From Sporosarcina sp. ZBG7A (lineage in GTDB: Bacteria; Bacillota; Bacilli; Bacillales_A; Planococcaceae), in contig NZ_JWIB01000016.1 in assembly GCF_000813425.1 (NCBI RefSeq), positions 1 to 64,000 on the forward strand: a stretch of DNA of 64,000 nt, in the 5' to 3' direction. A program made the translations under genes and the position numbers. The notes beneath the pieces are model-generated. The model saw nothing but the letters and a program-made list of their open reading frames with translations, was not told where the DNA came from and did not search any database. Positions 54,032-61,654 of this stretch are shown one piece after another (position 1 is the stretch's first letter; each line of letters opens with the position of its first letter).

Positions 54032-54056
54032 GTTTGTTTTTTACTTCGTGGGGTAT
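54032..54056 (+). promoter_or_regulatory. candidate sigma-B promoter
   Basis: GTTTGT, 13 bp, GGGTAT (54051-54056) fits the sigma-B pattern GTTTAA-N12-15-GGGTAT, 43 bp before a YtxH-like gene. GGGTATAAT also contains a sigma-A -10, so both may act. Confidence 0.5.
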
Positions 54057-54098
54057 AATACGGTAAGCAATTAAGTAATCTATTTGGAGGTATTTTAT

Positions 54099-54464
54099 AT
54101 GGGGAATAGTAAACTTGGTAAATTTATCTTGTTAGGTGCTTTACTTGGTGGGGCAGCTGCTCTGCTCGATCGTTCGACACGTAATTCTGTAATGGGAACT
54201 TCGAAAAAAGCGGCAAATGAAATTTCGTTCTATGCCAAGAATCCGGAAACTTTGAAACAAAAATTGGTTGATCAGAAAGACAAATTTCAAGCTGCCTTTG
54301 AACAGTTATCTGGAGATGTGTCTTATATTAAGGAGCAAGTAGAAGAACTTAAGGCATTGACGCCGCAAGTGAAAGAATTGGTAACAGATACTAAGGAAAC
54401 ATTTGTGGATTCAAAAGAAGAGTACGAAACCATAATGAAGGATTCACCATCTGCCACCTCGTAA
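54099..54464 (+). CDS. YtxH-domain protein
   Basis: A 121-residue protein. A short N-terminal hydrophobic/glycine helix (KLGKFILLGALLGGAAALLD) typical of YtxH domains is followed by a long charged helical region (KQKLVDQKDKFQAAFEQL, EELKALTPQVKELVTDTKET). In Bacillus YtxH is a general stress protein. ATG at 54099 with TTGGAGG 8 bases upstream; an in-frame ATG at 54084 overlaps that site. Followed 28 bases later by the BrkB/YihY gene. Confidence 0.85.
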   Translation: MGNSKLGKFILLGALLGGAAALLDRSTRNSVMGTSKKAANEISFYAKNPETLKQKLVDQKDKFQAAFEQLSGDVSYIKEQVEELKALTPQVKELVTDTKETFVDSKEEYETIMKDSPSATS

Positions 54465-54492
54465 ACCGCGAAGCGAAAAGGAGGGATACGCG

Positions 54493-55524
54493 TTGAAAGA
54501 AAATAAAAAAAACCAGTTGTCCGATGGGCCGCCTTCACTCAAAAAGGCCCATCAGGACAAACCGTACATAAACGAACTCTCGCACCGATCCAATGATGAC
54601 GGAAACAAATTTTCGGATTCTAAAATAGGCGGCTTTGTATCAGATATACAAGAAGGAGACCTACATACATTTGATGTAACAACAAAAGATGGGTTTTTGA
54701 AAGAATTGATTTTGCGCATTAAAACCGTCGATGTATCCGGGCTTGGTGCTGAACTCTCTTATTTTTTCTTATTTTCAATGTTTCCTTTGCTTATTTTCCT
54801 TTTCACGTTGTTGCCGTATTTAAATCTTGACCAGGCGCAAGTCATTCTGTTCATAAGGGATTATGCACCGGCAGAAGTGGCAACCATGATTAGCGATATT
54901 CTAGAGCAAGTGCTGGCTAACAAAAATGGTGGCTTGTTGTCCATTGGTATTTTAGCAACACTTTGGTCTGCTTCCAAAGGGATGAATGCATTAACGAAAG
55001 CGCTAAATCGCTCATACTTTAAAGAAGACTCACGCTCGTTTGTTGTCCAGCGTGGAATGTCCATTGTCTTTACTGTAATGCTTGTACTTGTAGTGGTGGT
55101 AGCTCTTGGTTTACCAGTATTTGGAGAGCAAATCGGTTCAGTCATCTTTTCTTATTTAGGATTTGAAGATGGATTCAACACATTATGGAATCAGTTGCGA
55201 TTCATACTACCACCTATTCTGATTGCAGTCGTGTTCACACTCATCTATTGGTTAGTACCAGATGTAAAACTTCCATTTAAAACAGCACTTCCGGGAGCTT
55301 TGTTTGCAACGATAGGTTGGATTATTACTACTCTCGGATTCTCATTTTATGTTTCCAATTTCGGAAGCTATGCAAATACGTATGGTAGTATAGGAACCAT
55401 CATAATTCTTATGCTATGGCTTTATTTCTCAGCAATCATTCTCATGATTGGCGGGCAAATCAATGCAGTCATGAAAGAACGGGCAGAACGAATAAGAGAA
55501 TTAAAAAGCAATGCCACGGTATAA
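54493..55524 (+). CDS. YihY/BrkB family membrane protein
   Basis: A 343-residue protein. A hydrophilic N-terminal region of about 75 residues is followed by six TM helices of the YihY/BrkB family: GLGAELSYFFLFSMFPLLIFLF, LLSIGILATLWSASKGMNALTKALNRSY and SNFGSYANTYGSIGTIIILMLWLYFSAIILMIGGQINA. Often misannotated as RNase BN; its real role is unknown, possibly transport or lipid handling. TTG start after GGAGGGA; likely co-transcribed with the YtxH-like gene. Confidence 0.9.
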   Translation: MKENKKNQLSDGPPSLKKAHQDKPYINELSHRSNDDGNKFSDSKIGGFVSDIQEGDLHTFDVTTKDGFLKELILRIKTVDVSGLGAELSYFFLFSMFPLLIFLFTLLPYLNLDQAQVILFIRDYAPAEVATMISDILEQVLANKNGGLLSIGILATLWSASKGMNALTKALNRSYFKEDSRSFVVQRGMSIVFTVMLVLVVVVALGLPVFGEQIGSVIFSYLGFEDGFNTLWNQLRFILPPILIAVVFTLIYWLVPDVKLPFKTALPGALFATIGWIITTLGFSFYVSNFGSYANTYGSIGTIIILMLWLYFSAIILMIGGQINAVMKERAERIRELKSNATV

Positions 55525-55541
55525 GCCGTAGCATTGTTTTT
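55509..55541 (+). terminator. terminator after the BrkB gene (copy 1 of a duplicated sequence)
   Basis: CAATGCCACGG pairs with CCGTAGCATTG (one G-U), followed by TTTTTG. The left arm overlaps the end of the coding region. The same 29-bp sequence recurs at 56437-56465. Confidence 0.88.
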
Positions 55542-55590
55542 GTCTTTTTGCATCGTTGACTCTGAAAATGAATGATAACAGGTCGTTAAT

Positions 55591-55709
55591 CTCCGTTCCG
55601 GACGGGCGCTTTCCGGGGGCTTGCCCTCAGCCTCCTCATCGCTTCGCTCTTGCGGGGTCTTCGCGCTGCGCTAATCCCCAGGAGTCGCCGTCCTGCACTT
55701 CAATCAACT
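55591..55709 (+). repeat. dispersed repeat, left copy
   Basis: GC-rich (GACGGGCGCTTTCCGGGGGC at its start, GGAGTCGCCGTCC near its end, then CAATCAACT). Reverse-complement relative of the copy at 56164-56357. Confidence 0.7.
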
Positions 55710-55797
55710 GAATGTCCTATGACACATTCACATCATTCAAGCAAAGGATTCAATCGGAGTGCTCCATGTCCAGCTGGCAAGAATAACTAGATGTAGC

Positions 55798-55940
55798 AGA
55801 AGACATGAGACACCGATATGAAATCAAAGAAGTCTATGGAAATGTAAAGAGACAGTTGAACGCTTTTTTGCTGATGCTTAGGAGAAGTATGGTATCCGCT
55901 GGCCAACACTAAGATGGCTTAGTGTATTGAATGAATGACA
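55798..55940 (+). pseudogene. IS1182-family transposase C-terminal fragment
   Basis: In two frames the region reads EDMRHRYEIKEVYGNV, then (after a frameshift) KETVERFFADA-stop-EKYGIRWPTLRWLSVLNE. This is the ETxERxFADAKEKxGxRW block that precedes the C-terminus of IS1182-type DDE transposases. It has at least one frameshift and one in-frame stop, and the rest of the gene is missing. Confidence 0.75.
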
Positions 55941-56163
55941 TTTTATTGAGTACAACTGGATCTATGCTGGGTCTCCCAAATAATGAATATAGATCTTCAA
56001 CCAATGGATAAATGAAAGAAAAATCAATTGCTGCATCTAATTTACGAACCAGATGGTCTTGTGGAAATGACAGTTAGATTGTAAGCATCTTTATCAGTTC
56101 CCGTTCTTTGATTTGATTCTTCATCATCATTTCAATTACCTCATTTGATAGTTGGGAGATACT

Positions 56164-56357
56164 GTTGATTGTAGCGGAGAGCGGCGACTCCGGAGGGATA
56201 AGCGAAGCTCGAAGACCCTGGACTGAGCAAAGCGAGGGAGATGAGTGCTGCCTTAATTTCAGCAAAGTGCGCTAAAATACGGCAAATCGAACTCTTCGTT
56301 GTTCGATTGGCTGAGAGCAAGCCCCTTGGAAAGCGTCCGCTCGCAGTGAAAATCAAC
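56164..56357 (-). repeat. dispersed repeat, right copy (inverted)
   Basis: Begins TTGATTGTAGCGGAGAGCGG and ends GTCCGCTCGCAGTGAAAATC, with an internal unrelated insertion of about 70 bp that includes a GAAC...GTTC hairpin. Inverted relative to 55591-55709. Confidence 0.7.
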
Positions 56358-56436
56358 TTTTCATAATTAATCCTATTGTAAAAGAAAAAGACTATAGGCA
56401 AACCCAGTGATTTATGGAGTTTGTCTACAGTCTGAA

Positions 56437-56465
56437 GCAATGCCACGGTATAAGCCGTAGCATTG
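56437..56465 (+). repeat. duplicated terminator (copy 2)
   Basis: An exact 29-bp copy of the BrkB-gene terminator hairpin, followed by CTTTTACTTTG. It points along the plus strand although the adjacent gene (pfeT) is on the minus strand. Confidence 0.85.
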
Positions 56466-56468
56466 CTT

Positions 56469-58373
56469 TTACTTTGTTGTATTGAGCATTCGTAATCCGT
56501 TTAGAATGACAAGAATCGTACTTCCTTCATGACCGAGTACACCAAGTGGCAAATCCACGACTTGCATGAAGTTAGAAATGATGAGCATTGCGATGACGAG
56601 AATAGAGAAGAATATATTCTGCTTTACAATACGCTGCATTTTTCTCGAAAGTTTGATCGTGTAAAGGAGTTTAGTTAAGTCATTCTTCATAAGAACGACA
56701 TCTGCTGTTTCCAATGCGACGTCTGTTCCTTCACCCATCGAAATACCACTTGTTGCTGTAGCGAGTGCAGGTGCATCATTAATGCCGTCCCCAACCATTC
56801 CAACAGCACCATATTGGCCCATCAATTCTTTGACTTTCTGAACTTTCATATCTGGAAGACATTCCGCAGTGTAAGAATCAATGCCGGCTTGGGTAGCAAT
56901 AGCTTTTGCGGTTTTTTCGTTGTCTCCTGTCAACATAATGGTTTTCAATCCAGCTTTTTTGAGTTCTTGAATAGCTTCTATCGCCTCTGGGCGGAGAACG
57001 TCTTGTAGCGCAGCCGCTGCTAGAATGCCTTTCTGATCTTTAATGAATAGAACTGTCTTACCTTCATCAGCTAGAGCGAAAGCGGATCCACTTTGAAATG
57101 TTTTAGCTTCTTCAATTCCAACAAACCGTGGGCTTCCAACGATTACTTCTCCTTCAGGTGGAAACGCTCGCAAGCCATTGCCTGGAACTTCTTCAATGTC
57201 AAAGTCGCGTCGCATCGGGATATCTTTAGTGAGTGCGTATGCTGTAACTGCTGTCGCTAGAGGATGATTCGAGCGAGACTCGATACCTGCTAAAAGTGAC
57301 AGCGCGTCTTCAACAGAAGTACCTTCACGTACGATGAAATCCGTTACAACGGGTTTACCTGTCGTTAGCGTCCCTGTTTTGTCAAACACAATAGCTCGTA
57401 GTGAGCTTAAATGCTCGAGGTGAACGCCGCCTTTAAATAAGACACCGCGTTTCGCACCATTAGAGACAGCTGCGAGTGTCGCAGGCATAATCGAAGCGAC
57501 GAGCGCACAGGGAGATGCGACGACGAGAAGAACGATAGCTCGATAGAAAGTTGTTGTCCAATCCCAACCAAATATGAAGTGCGGCAAGAACAGCATAAGT
57601 GCAACTGTTACAAGAACAACTTTGACGTAACTCCCTTCGAACCGTTCGATAAATTGCTGGGAAGGAGATTTTTCACTTTGTGCATTTTGCACCATTGTAA
57701 TAATCTTTTGGAACAACGATTCACTACTTGGTTTTGTTAATTCCATTTCGATAACGCCACTAATATTTACTGTACCTGCAAATAATTCATCACCGAGTCG
57801 CTTATCTGCAGGAACTGATTCACCGTTTATAGCTGACATATCGACAGATGTACTACCTTTTTGCACAACACCATCTACAGGAATTCGTTCACCGGGCTTA
57901 ACGAGCAATCTAGCACCAACTGCTAGGGAAGACGTTGGCACACTCACTTCAGTACCATCTTCCTGGATGAGCCAAGCTTCTTCAGGTTGTAATTCCATGA
58001 GTGAAGATATTTCTTTATGGCTTTTATTCAACGTATACGTTTCAAGAGCACCACTCAACGCAAAGATGAAAATTAGAATAGCGCCTTCAGCCCAATAACC
58101 AATGATTGCAGAACCAACCGCTGCGAGTACCATTAACATTTCTACGTTGAGTTCTTTGTTTTTTATTGTTTCTTCGATTCCTTCTTTTGCTTTGGCATAA
58201 CCGCCGATCAAAAAGGCAGTTACATATAGTCCTATCGAAAAAAGTTCAGCTCCATTTTTCCCGCTTAACCAAGCTGCCAAAATGAGTATTCCTGAAAGAA
58301 TAGCCAAACCTAGTTCAATATGTTCTTTCCAATCCACTGACTTTTGAAGCTCTGTATTTGCATGCGTTGTCAT
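56469..58373 (-). CDS. pfeT: P1B-4-type Fe2+-efflux ATPase (PfeT/FrvA-like)
   Basis: A 634-residue heavy-metal P-type ATPase without an N-terminal HMA domain. It has TM6 motif ASPCALV, phosphorylation motif DKTGTLTTGKP, the TGES-equivalent INGESVPADK, HP-type NHPLA, hinge GDGINDAPALA, and the subgroup-defining TM8 motif HEGST (LGVLGHEGSTILVILNGLRML). SPC plus HEGST is the P1B-4 signature of PfeT, FrvA and ZosA, which expel Fe2+ and relieve iron or haem stress. A Fur-type box lies just upstream. ATG with AGGAGGGG upstream. Confidence 0.9.
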   Translation of the reverse strand: MTTHANTELQKSVDWKEHIELGLAILSGILILAAWLSGKNGAELFSIGLYVTAFLIGGYAKAKEGIEETIKNKELNVEMLMVLAAVGSAIIGYWAEGAILIFIFALSGALETYTLNKSHKEISSLMELQPEEAWLIQEDGTEVSVPTSSLAVGARLLVKPGERIPVDGVVQKGSTSVDMSAINGESVPADKRLGDELFAGTVNISGVIEMELTKPSSESLFQKIITMVQNAQSEKSPSQQFIERFEGSYVKVVLVTVALMLFLPHFIFGWDWTTTFYRAIVLLVVASPCALVASIMPATLAAVSNGAKRGVLFKGGVHLEHLSSLRAIVFDKTGTLTTGKPVVTDFIVREGTSVEDALSLLAGIESRSNHPLATAVTAYALTKDIPMRRDFDIEEVPGNGLRAFPPEGEVIVGSPRFVGIEEAKTFQSGSAFALADEGKTVLFIKDQKGILAAAALQDVLRPEAIEAIQELKKAGLKTIMLTGDNEKTAKAIATQAGIDSYTAECLPDMKVQKVKELMGQYGAVGMVGDGINDAPALATATSGISMGEGTDVALETADVVLMKNDLTKLLYTIKLSRKMQRIVKQNIFFSILVIAMLIISNFMQVVDLPLGVLGHEGSTILVILNGLRMLNTTK

Positions 58374-58388
58374 AATACCCCTCCTAAT

Positions 58389-58403
58389 TGAGAATGAATT
58401 TCA
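58389..58403 (-). promoter_or_regulatory. Fur-type box before pfeT
   Basis: On the minus strand TGAAATT-C-ATTCTCA, identical to Fur box 2 of the isdE promoter; the identity extends to TGAAATTCATTCTCAATTA. It lies directly before the ribosome site. Confidence 0.65.
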
Positions 58404-58429
58404 CTTTCATTTACCTTTTGAAAGTAGGA

Positions 58430-58503
58430 AAGTCGGATTCCATAAGGGAAATCCGACTTAAATGATATCTGTTACTACTTTATAATTACTATTAATAGTA
58501 GTA
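58430..58503 (-). promoter_or_regulatory. pfeT upstream hairpin and palindrome
   Basis: A perfect 10-bp inverted repeat AAGTCGGATT/AATCCGACTT (58430-58459, 10-nt loop) and a perfect 14-bp palindrome TACTATTAATAGTA (58487-58500) within a wider TACTACT/AGTAGTA repeat. Likely 5' UTR structure and an operator; the regulator is unknown, and the PerR consensus is only half matched (TTATAAT). Confidence 0.5.
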
Positions 58504-58568
58504 TAGCATAGTTGAGAAAAAAGTGTTACAGTGTGTTTCGTTTTTAGGAAATGATGAATTTTTGCATA

Positions 58569-58599
58569 TAAAAAAGCAGAGGCACTGAAAACCTCTGCT
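58569..58599 (-). terminator. terminator of the SE1561-like gene
   Basis: AGCAGAGG pairs with CCTCTGCT, with a U run on the minus strand. Confidence 0.85.
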
Positions 58600-58626
58600 A
58601 CAGATCTAGTTATCGATTCAAAAATG

Positions 58627-58791
58627 TTATTTCATCTTGCCCATACGGACTTCTAAATCGTCAACGAGACTAATGAGACGATCGATTTCTTCAAGGTCAG
58701 CTGTTTCGGGCTCAATTGTATCGAGCGTTTCCAAAAACTGATTGAGTCGAACTTTTAGATCATCAACTTGGTTAGATGGTGAGTTTTGCAT
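58627..58791 (-). CDS. SE1561-family small protein
   Basis: A 54-residue acidic helical protein: VDDLKVRLNQFLETLDTIEPE, then DLEEIDRLISLVDDLEVRM. ATG at 58791 with AGAGGTG upstream. The two-helix layout with LDxxxP and EEIDRLI matches the SE1561-type family of small Bacillales proteins of unknown function. Has its own terminator. Confidence 0.8.
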   Translation of the reverse strand: MQNSPSNQVDDLKVRLNQFLETLDTIEPETADLEEIDRLISLVDDLEVRMGKMK

Positions 58792-58874
58792 AAGGAACAC
58801 CTCTTTCTATACACCTATTTTAACGGAAATAGTTGGTCAGTACAATTAGTTGAAAAGAAAATCAATTTTAACTA

Positions 58875-58903
58875 TTCACAATTAATCGTTAATGTGTTAT
58901 GAT
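58875..58903 (+). promoter_or_regulatory. promoter of a short orphan transcript
   Basis: -35 TTCACA (58875-58880), 17-bp spacer, -10 TATGAT (58898-58903). Confidence 0.55.
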
Positions 58904-58910
58904 ACTTATA

Positions 58911-59074
58911 ATCAAAAAAAGGAGGGCAGCTGAACAAGTTCTGATAACAGAAGGAGGGGATTCGAAGACGTCTGGAAACGGAAATTCTATTGGCGAATTC
59001 GCAGTAAATCTATGATCAAATTACTTATAACATAAAGCCCGGCTCTCTTTGGATAACAAGAGGCCGGGTCTTTT
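58911..59074 (+). ncRNA. candidate short transcript (small RNA or leader peptide)
   Basis: About 165 nt between a good promoter and a strong terminator, with no recognised gene. It contains two ribosome-site-like motifs (AAGGAGGG at about 58919 and AAGGAGGGG at about 58951), a TTCTG-ATAA-CAGAA hairpin, and a frame ending TSGNGNSIGEFAVNL-stop that lacks a standard start codon. It could be an sRNA or a peptide using a rare start. The next plus-strand gene is 460 bp away, beyond the terminator. Confidence 0.45.
59038..59074 (+). terminator. terminator of the orphan transcript
   Basis: CCCGGC(T)CTCTT pairs with AAGAGGCCGGG with one bulge, then TTTT. Confidence 0.85.
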
Positions 59075-59087
59075 AATGTTCAAAAAA

Positions 59088-59474
59088 TCAGTTCACCAGT
59101 TCATATGTTTTTCTTACATCTATGCAATTCGCGACTGATTGGTACATTGAACAGTTCTTATCTGTTAGCTCGAGAATTTTTGGCATCTTCTCATCAGTCA
59201 GACCATCTGCCTTCACTTTAATATGGAAGTGGATTTTTTCAAGGCGACTAGCATCATCCTGTGATCGAATTACTTCTTTCACTTCGATGTCAATCGATTG
59301 GGCAGGCATTCTTTTCTTCTCTAAGATTTTGCGCATCACTCCACCTGTACACGCAGCGATGGAAGAAATCATTAACTGATAGGGACGAAATCCTTTTTCC
59401 TCATTTGAAGAGATTTCAAGCTTGCCGAATTCTGTTTCAGTTTCGAAACCGTGATCTGTCATTTGGAATTTCAT
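59088..59474 (-). CDS. OsmC/Ohr-fold protein
   Basis: A 128-residue OsmC-family protein. GFRPYQLMISSIAACTGGVMRKILEKKRM is the core helix with the conserved peroxidatic-type Cys; a second Cys pair occurs in DKNCSMYQSVANCIDV. It is the YhfA-like general branch rather than Ohr. OsmC-fold proteins reduce organic hydroperoxides; activity here is unproven. ATG with AAGGAGGGA upstream; divergent from the MFS gene. Confidence 0.87.
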   Translation of the reverse strand: MKFQMTDHGFETETEFGKLEISSNEEKGFRPYQLMISSIAACTGGVMRKILEKKRMPAQSIDIEVKEVIRSQDDASRLEKIHFHIKVKADGLTDEKMPKILELTDKNCSMYQSVANCIDVRKTYELVN

Positions 59475-59538
59475 TAATATTCCCTCCTTTATATGCTATC
59501 ATTATATAGGTTTTTGCTGAATAAGGGGTGTTTAACGA

Positions 59539-60714
59539 ATGGCAATCACAAGAAGTCGACAACAGCATCGTTTTTGGGTGCTCGTCATTATCGTTTCTAT
59601 TTCTGGTTTTTCACAAGGGATGTTGCTCCCGCTAATATCTGCAATTTTTGAGCAAGACGGTATTTCAGGAACTTTAAACGGGTTAAATGCGACAGGTCTA
59701 TACATAGGAACACTTTTGGTTTCCCCATTCATGGAGGCACCACTACGTAAATTCGGATATAAGCCTGTCATTATATCAGGCGGTTTGATCGTAATCATTT
59801 CGTTGCTCTCATTCCCATTATGGAAAAGTGTAATCTTTTGGTTTATGCTCCGTTTATTTATAGGAATTGGTGATCATGCGTTGCACTTTGCAACTCAAAC
59901 ATGGATAACGAGTACAGTTCCACCAGAAAATCTGGGAAGAAGTATTTCTATTTATGGATTATCAGTAGGTGTTGGATTTGCGATTGGTCCTATGTTTGTG
60001 CCACTTGTTTCTATATATGAAGGCTTACCCTTCATTGTATCCGCACTACTTACATTGTGTGCTTGGGGGCTCGTTTTCACGTTAAAGAATGACTTACCAG
60101 AAGTGATGGCGAGTTCCGCATCTGCAGGTCATTTTGGAAAGCGTGTGAAAGCAACAGTGATTGTTGCCTGGATTGCGCTACTTGGACCCTTTGCATACGG
60201 TTTTTTAGAGTCATCTTTAAACGCAATATTTCCAGTATATGCATTGCGTAATGGGCTCTCTTTAAGTATGGTCTCAATCATTATTCCTGCTTTTGCGTTC
60301 GGAGGAATCATTTCTCAAGTTCCTCTTGGCATATTGTCCGACAAAATAGGGCGCCGTCCAGTCCTACTCATCGGATTAGGGGGCGGCATGTTGGCGTTCA
60401 CAGGTGCAGCATTCCTGAGTACCTCCGCAATCGCAATAATGATTATGTTTTTTGTTGGGGGCATATTTTCTGGCTCGCTCTTTTCCCTTGGCGTTGCGTA
60501 CATGTCTGATCTTACACCGAAGCACCTATTACCAACCGGGAACTTACTGTGTGGAATATTCTTCAGTTTCGGCAGTTTAACTGGACCTATACTTGGAGGG
60601 TACGTGCTAGAGGTTTCACAGCACCACTATTTATACTTGTTTGGCTTGTTAATGGGGACATTGTTTTTATTAACATTAGCAGGGAAAAAACGAGTGAAGC
60701 AAGAAATTTTATGA
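59539..60714 (+). CDS. MFS transporter (YfkF-like)
   Basis: A 391-residue, 12-TM major facilitator. Motif A-type loops: MEAPLRKFGYKPVIISGG in loop 2-3 and GILSDKIGRRPVLLIGLGGG in loop 8-9. ISIYGLSVGVGFAIGPMFVPL and SFGSLTGPILGGYVLE are typical of the drug:H+ antiporter-like group. Size and local context resemble Bacillus YfkF. ATG after AAGGGG. Substrate unknown. Confidence 0.87.
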   Translation: MAITRSRQQHRFWVLVIIVSISGFSQGMLLPLISAIFEQDGISGTLNGLNATGLYIGTLLVSPFMEAPLRKFGYKPVIISGGLIVIISLLSFPLWKSVIFWFMLRLFIGIGDHALHFATQTWITSTVPPENLGRSISIYGLSVGVGFAIGPMFVPLVSIYEGLPFIVSALLTLCAWGLVFTLKNDLPEVMASSASAGHFGKRVKATVIVAWIALLGPFAYGFLESSLNAIFPVYALRNGLSLSMVSIIIPAFAFGGIISQVPLGILSDKIGRRPVLLIGLGGGMLAFTGAAFLSTSAIAIMIMFFVGGIFSGSLFSLGVAYMSDLTPKHLLPTGNLLCGIFFSFGSLTGPILGGYVLEVSQHHYLYLFGLLMGTLFLLTLAGKKRVKQEIL

Positions 60715-60744
60715 ACTTGAAACATACTCATGGTTACAAGCAAC

Positions 60745-60779
60745 AAAAAACAGAGGCTTAAGAAAAAGTCTCTGTTTTT
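60745..60779 (+). terminator. terminator after the MFS gene
   Basis: AAAAAACAGAG pairs with CTCTGTTTTT around a 14-nt loop. A second hairpin (GGAAGCG/CGCTTCC, 60784-60806) overlaps the end of pdaA and may end the minus transcript. Confidence 0.75.
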
Positions 60780-60791
60780 ATATGGAAGCGC

Positions 60792-61598
60792 TCACTGAAC
60801 GCTTCCTAATTGAATATCTTCATACTCCATGACAAGGTCGTCCAGTGATCCAAACGTATAACCTTGTTTCTTAGCATCTCTTATAAAGTCTGGCAGTGCT
60901 TGAGAGTTATCAGAAGAAACGGTGTGCATGAGGATCACAGCGCCAGGGTGGAGCTGATTCATCAGTTCGTTGTAGGCGAAATCGCGACCTTTTGGCTTGT
61001 CTGCATACCAGTCTATAAAGGCAACTGACCAAAAAATATGACGATAGCCAAGTGAATTTCCGACAGCTAGCACTTGTTCGTTAAAAATACCTTCGGGCGG
61101 TCTTGCGTAAACCGTACGTTTAATACCAGTCGTCTCCTCAAGCAATTTGTCAAATCGCTTCCACTCGTCTTCCATCTTTTCGGGGCTAAGCTTCGCCATA
61201 TTAGGATGATCATAGGAGTGGTTTCCTATTCCATGCCCGTCTTTAACCATTCGTTTTACAAGTGGTGCTGCGCTTTTCAAATAATGACCAGTTAGAAAAA
61301 AAGTCGCGGGTGCTTGTTCTTTTTCTAGCGTATCCAAAATACTTTCCGTTTCTCCATTTTCATAGCCGTTATCAAACGTTAAGTAGACAACCTTTTCATC
61401 AGGTTTGCCTTTATATATCGCGCCGTACTCATTTAACATCGACTCAAGCGCTGATCCAGCATTAGGAGGTTCACCATTCATTGCTTTCTTAAATCCCCAG
61501 TGAAATTCATCTGCATGAGCTGAAAACGGGTTGAAAGCGAGACCGACGACTATCACAAATGCTGCCATTAAGATACCAGGTCCATGTTGTTCCATCAT
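60792..61598 (-). CDS. pdaA: PdaA-type polysaccharide deacetylase
   Basis: A 268-residue exported NodB-type deacetylase. Signal peptide (ILMAAFVIVVGLAFNPFSAHA), then the PdaA-specific TFDNGYENGET (Asn where most NodB proteins have Asp), metal His pair GNHSYDHPNM, RPPEGIFN and a late MHTVSSDN. PdaA deacetylates N-acetylmuramic acid to form muramic delta-lactam in spore cortex, so it supports a spore-forming host. ATG 61598 is chosen with GGAG 10 bases upstream. Confidence 0.93.
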   Translation of the reverse strand: MMEQHGPGILMAAFVIVVGLAFNPFSAHADEFHWGFKKAMNGEPPNAGSALESMLNEYGAIYKGKPDEKVVYLTFDNGYENGETESILDTLEKEQAPATFFLTGHYLKSAAPLVKRMVKDGHGIGNHSYDHPNMAKLSPEKMEDEWKRFDKLLEETTGIKRTVYARPPEGIFNEQVLAVGNSLGYRHIFWSVAFIDWYADKPKGRDFAYNELMNQLHPGAVILMHTVSSDNSQALPDFIRDAKKQGYTFGSLDDLVMEYEDIQLGSVQ

Positions 61599-61654
61599 TT
61601 CGAGCACACTCCTTTTTTCATAGCGTGTGTCGAAGAGAGGGTTCTATACATTGT

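Larger units (their letters stand above)
55542..56468. mobile_element. decayed IS1182-type element with inverted dispersed repeats
   Basis: No intact gene is present. A left repeat (55591-55709) and a right repeat (56164-56357) in opposite orientation share GGCGACTCC/GGAGTCGCC, CTTCGCTC and the AATCAAC ends. They match a dispersed repeat familiar from Bacillaceae genomes. Between them lies a transposase remnant. A 29-bp copy of the upstream terminator sits at 56437-56465, outside the right repeat. Confidence 0.7.

Noticed and set aside
55542-56468. Intact insertion sequence
   Set aside because: Only a short transposase fragment with frameshift and stop is readable, so the element is decayed.
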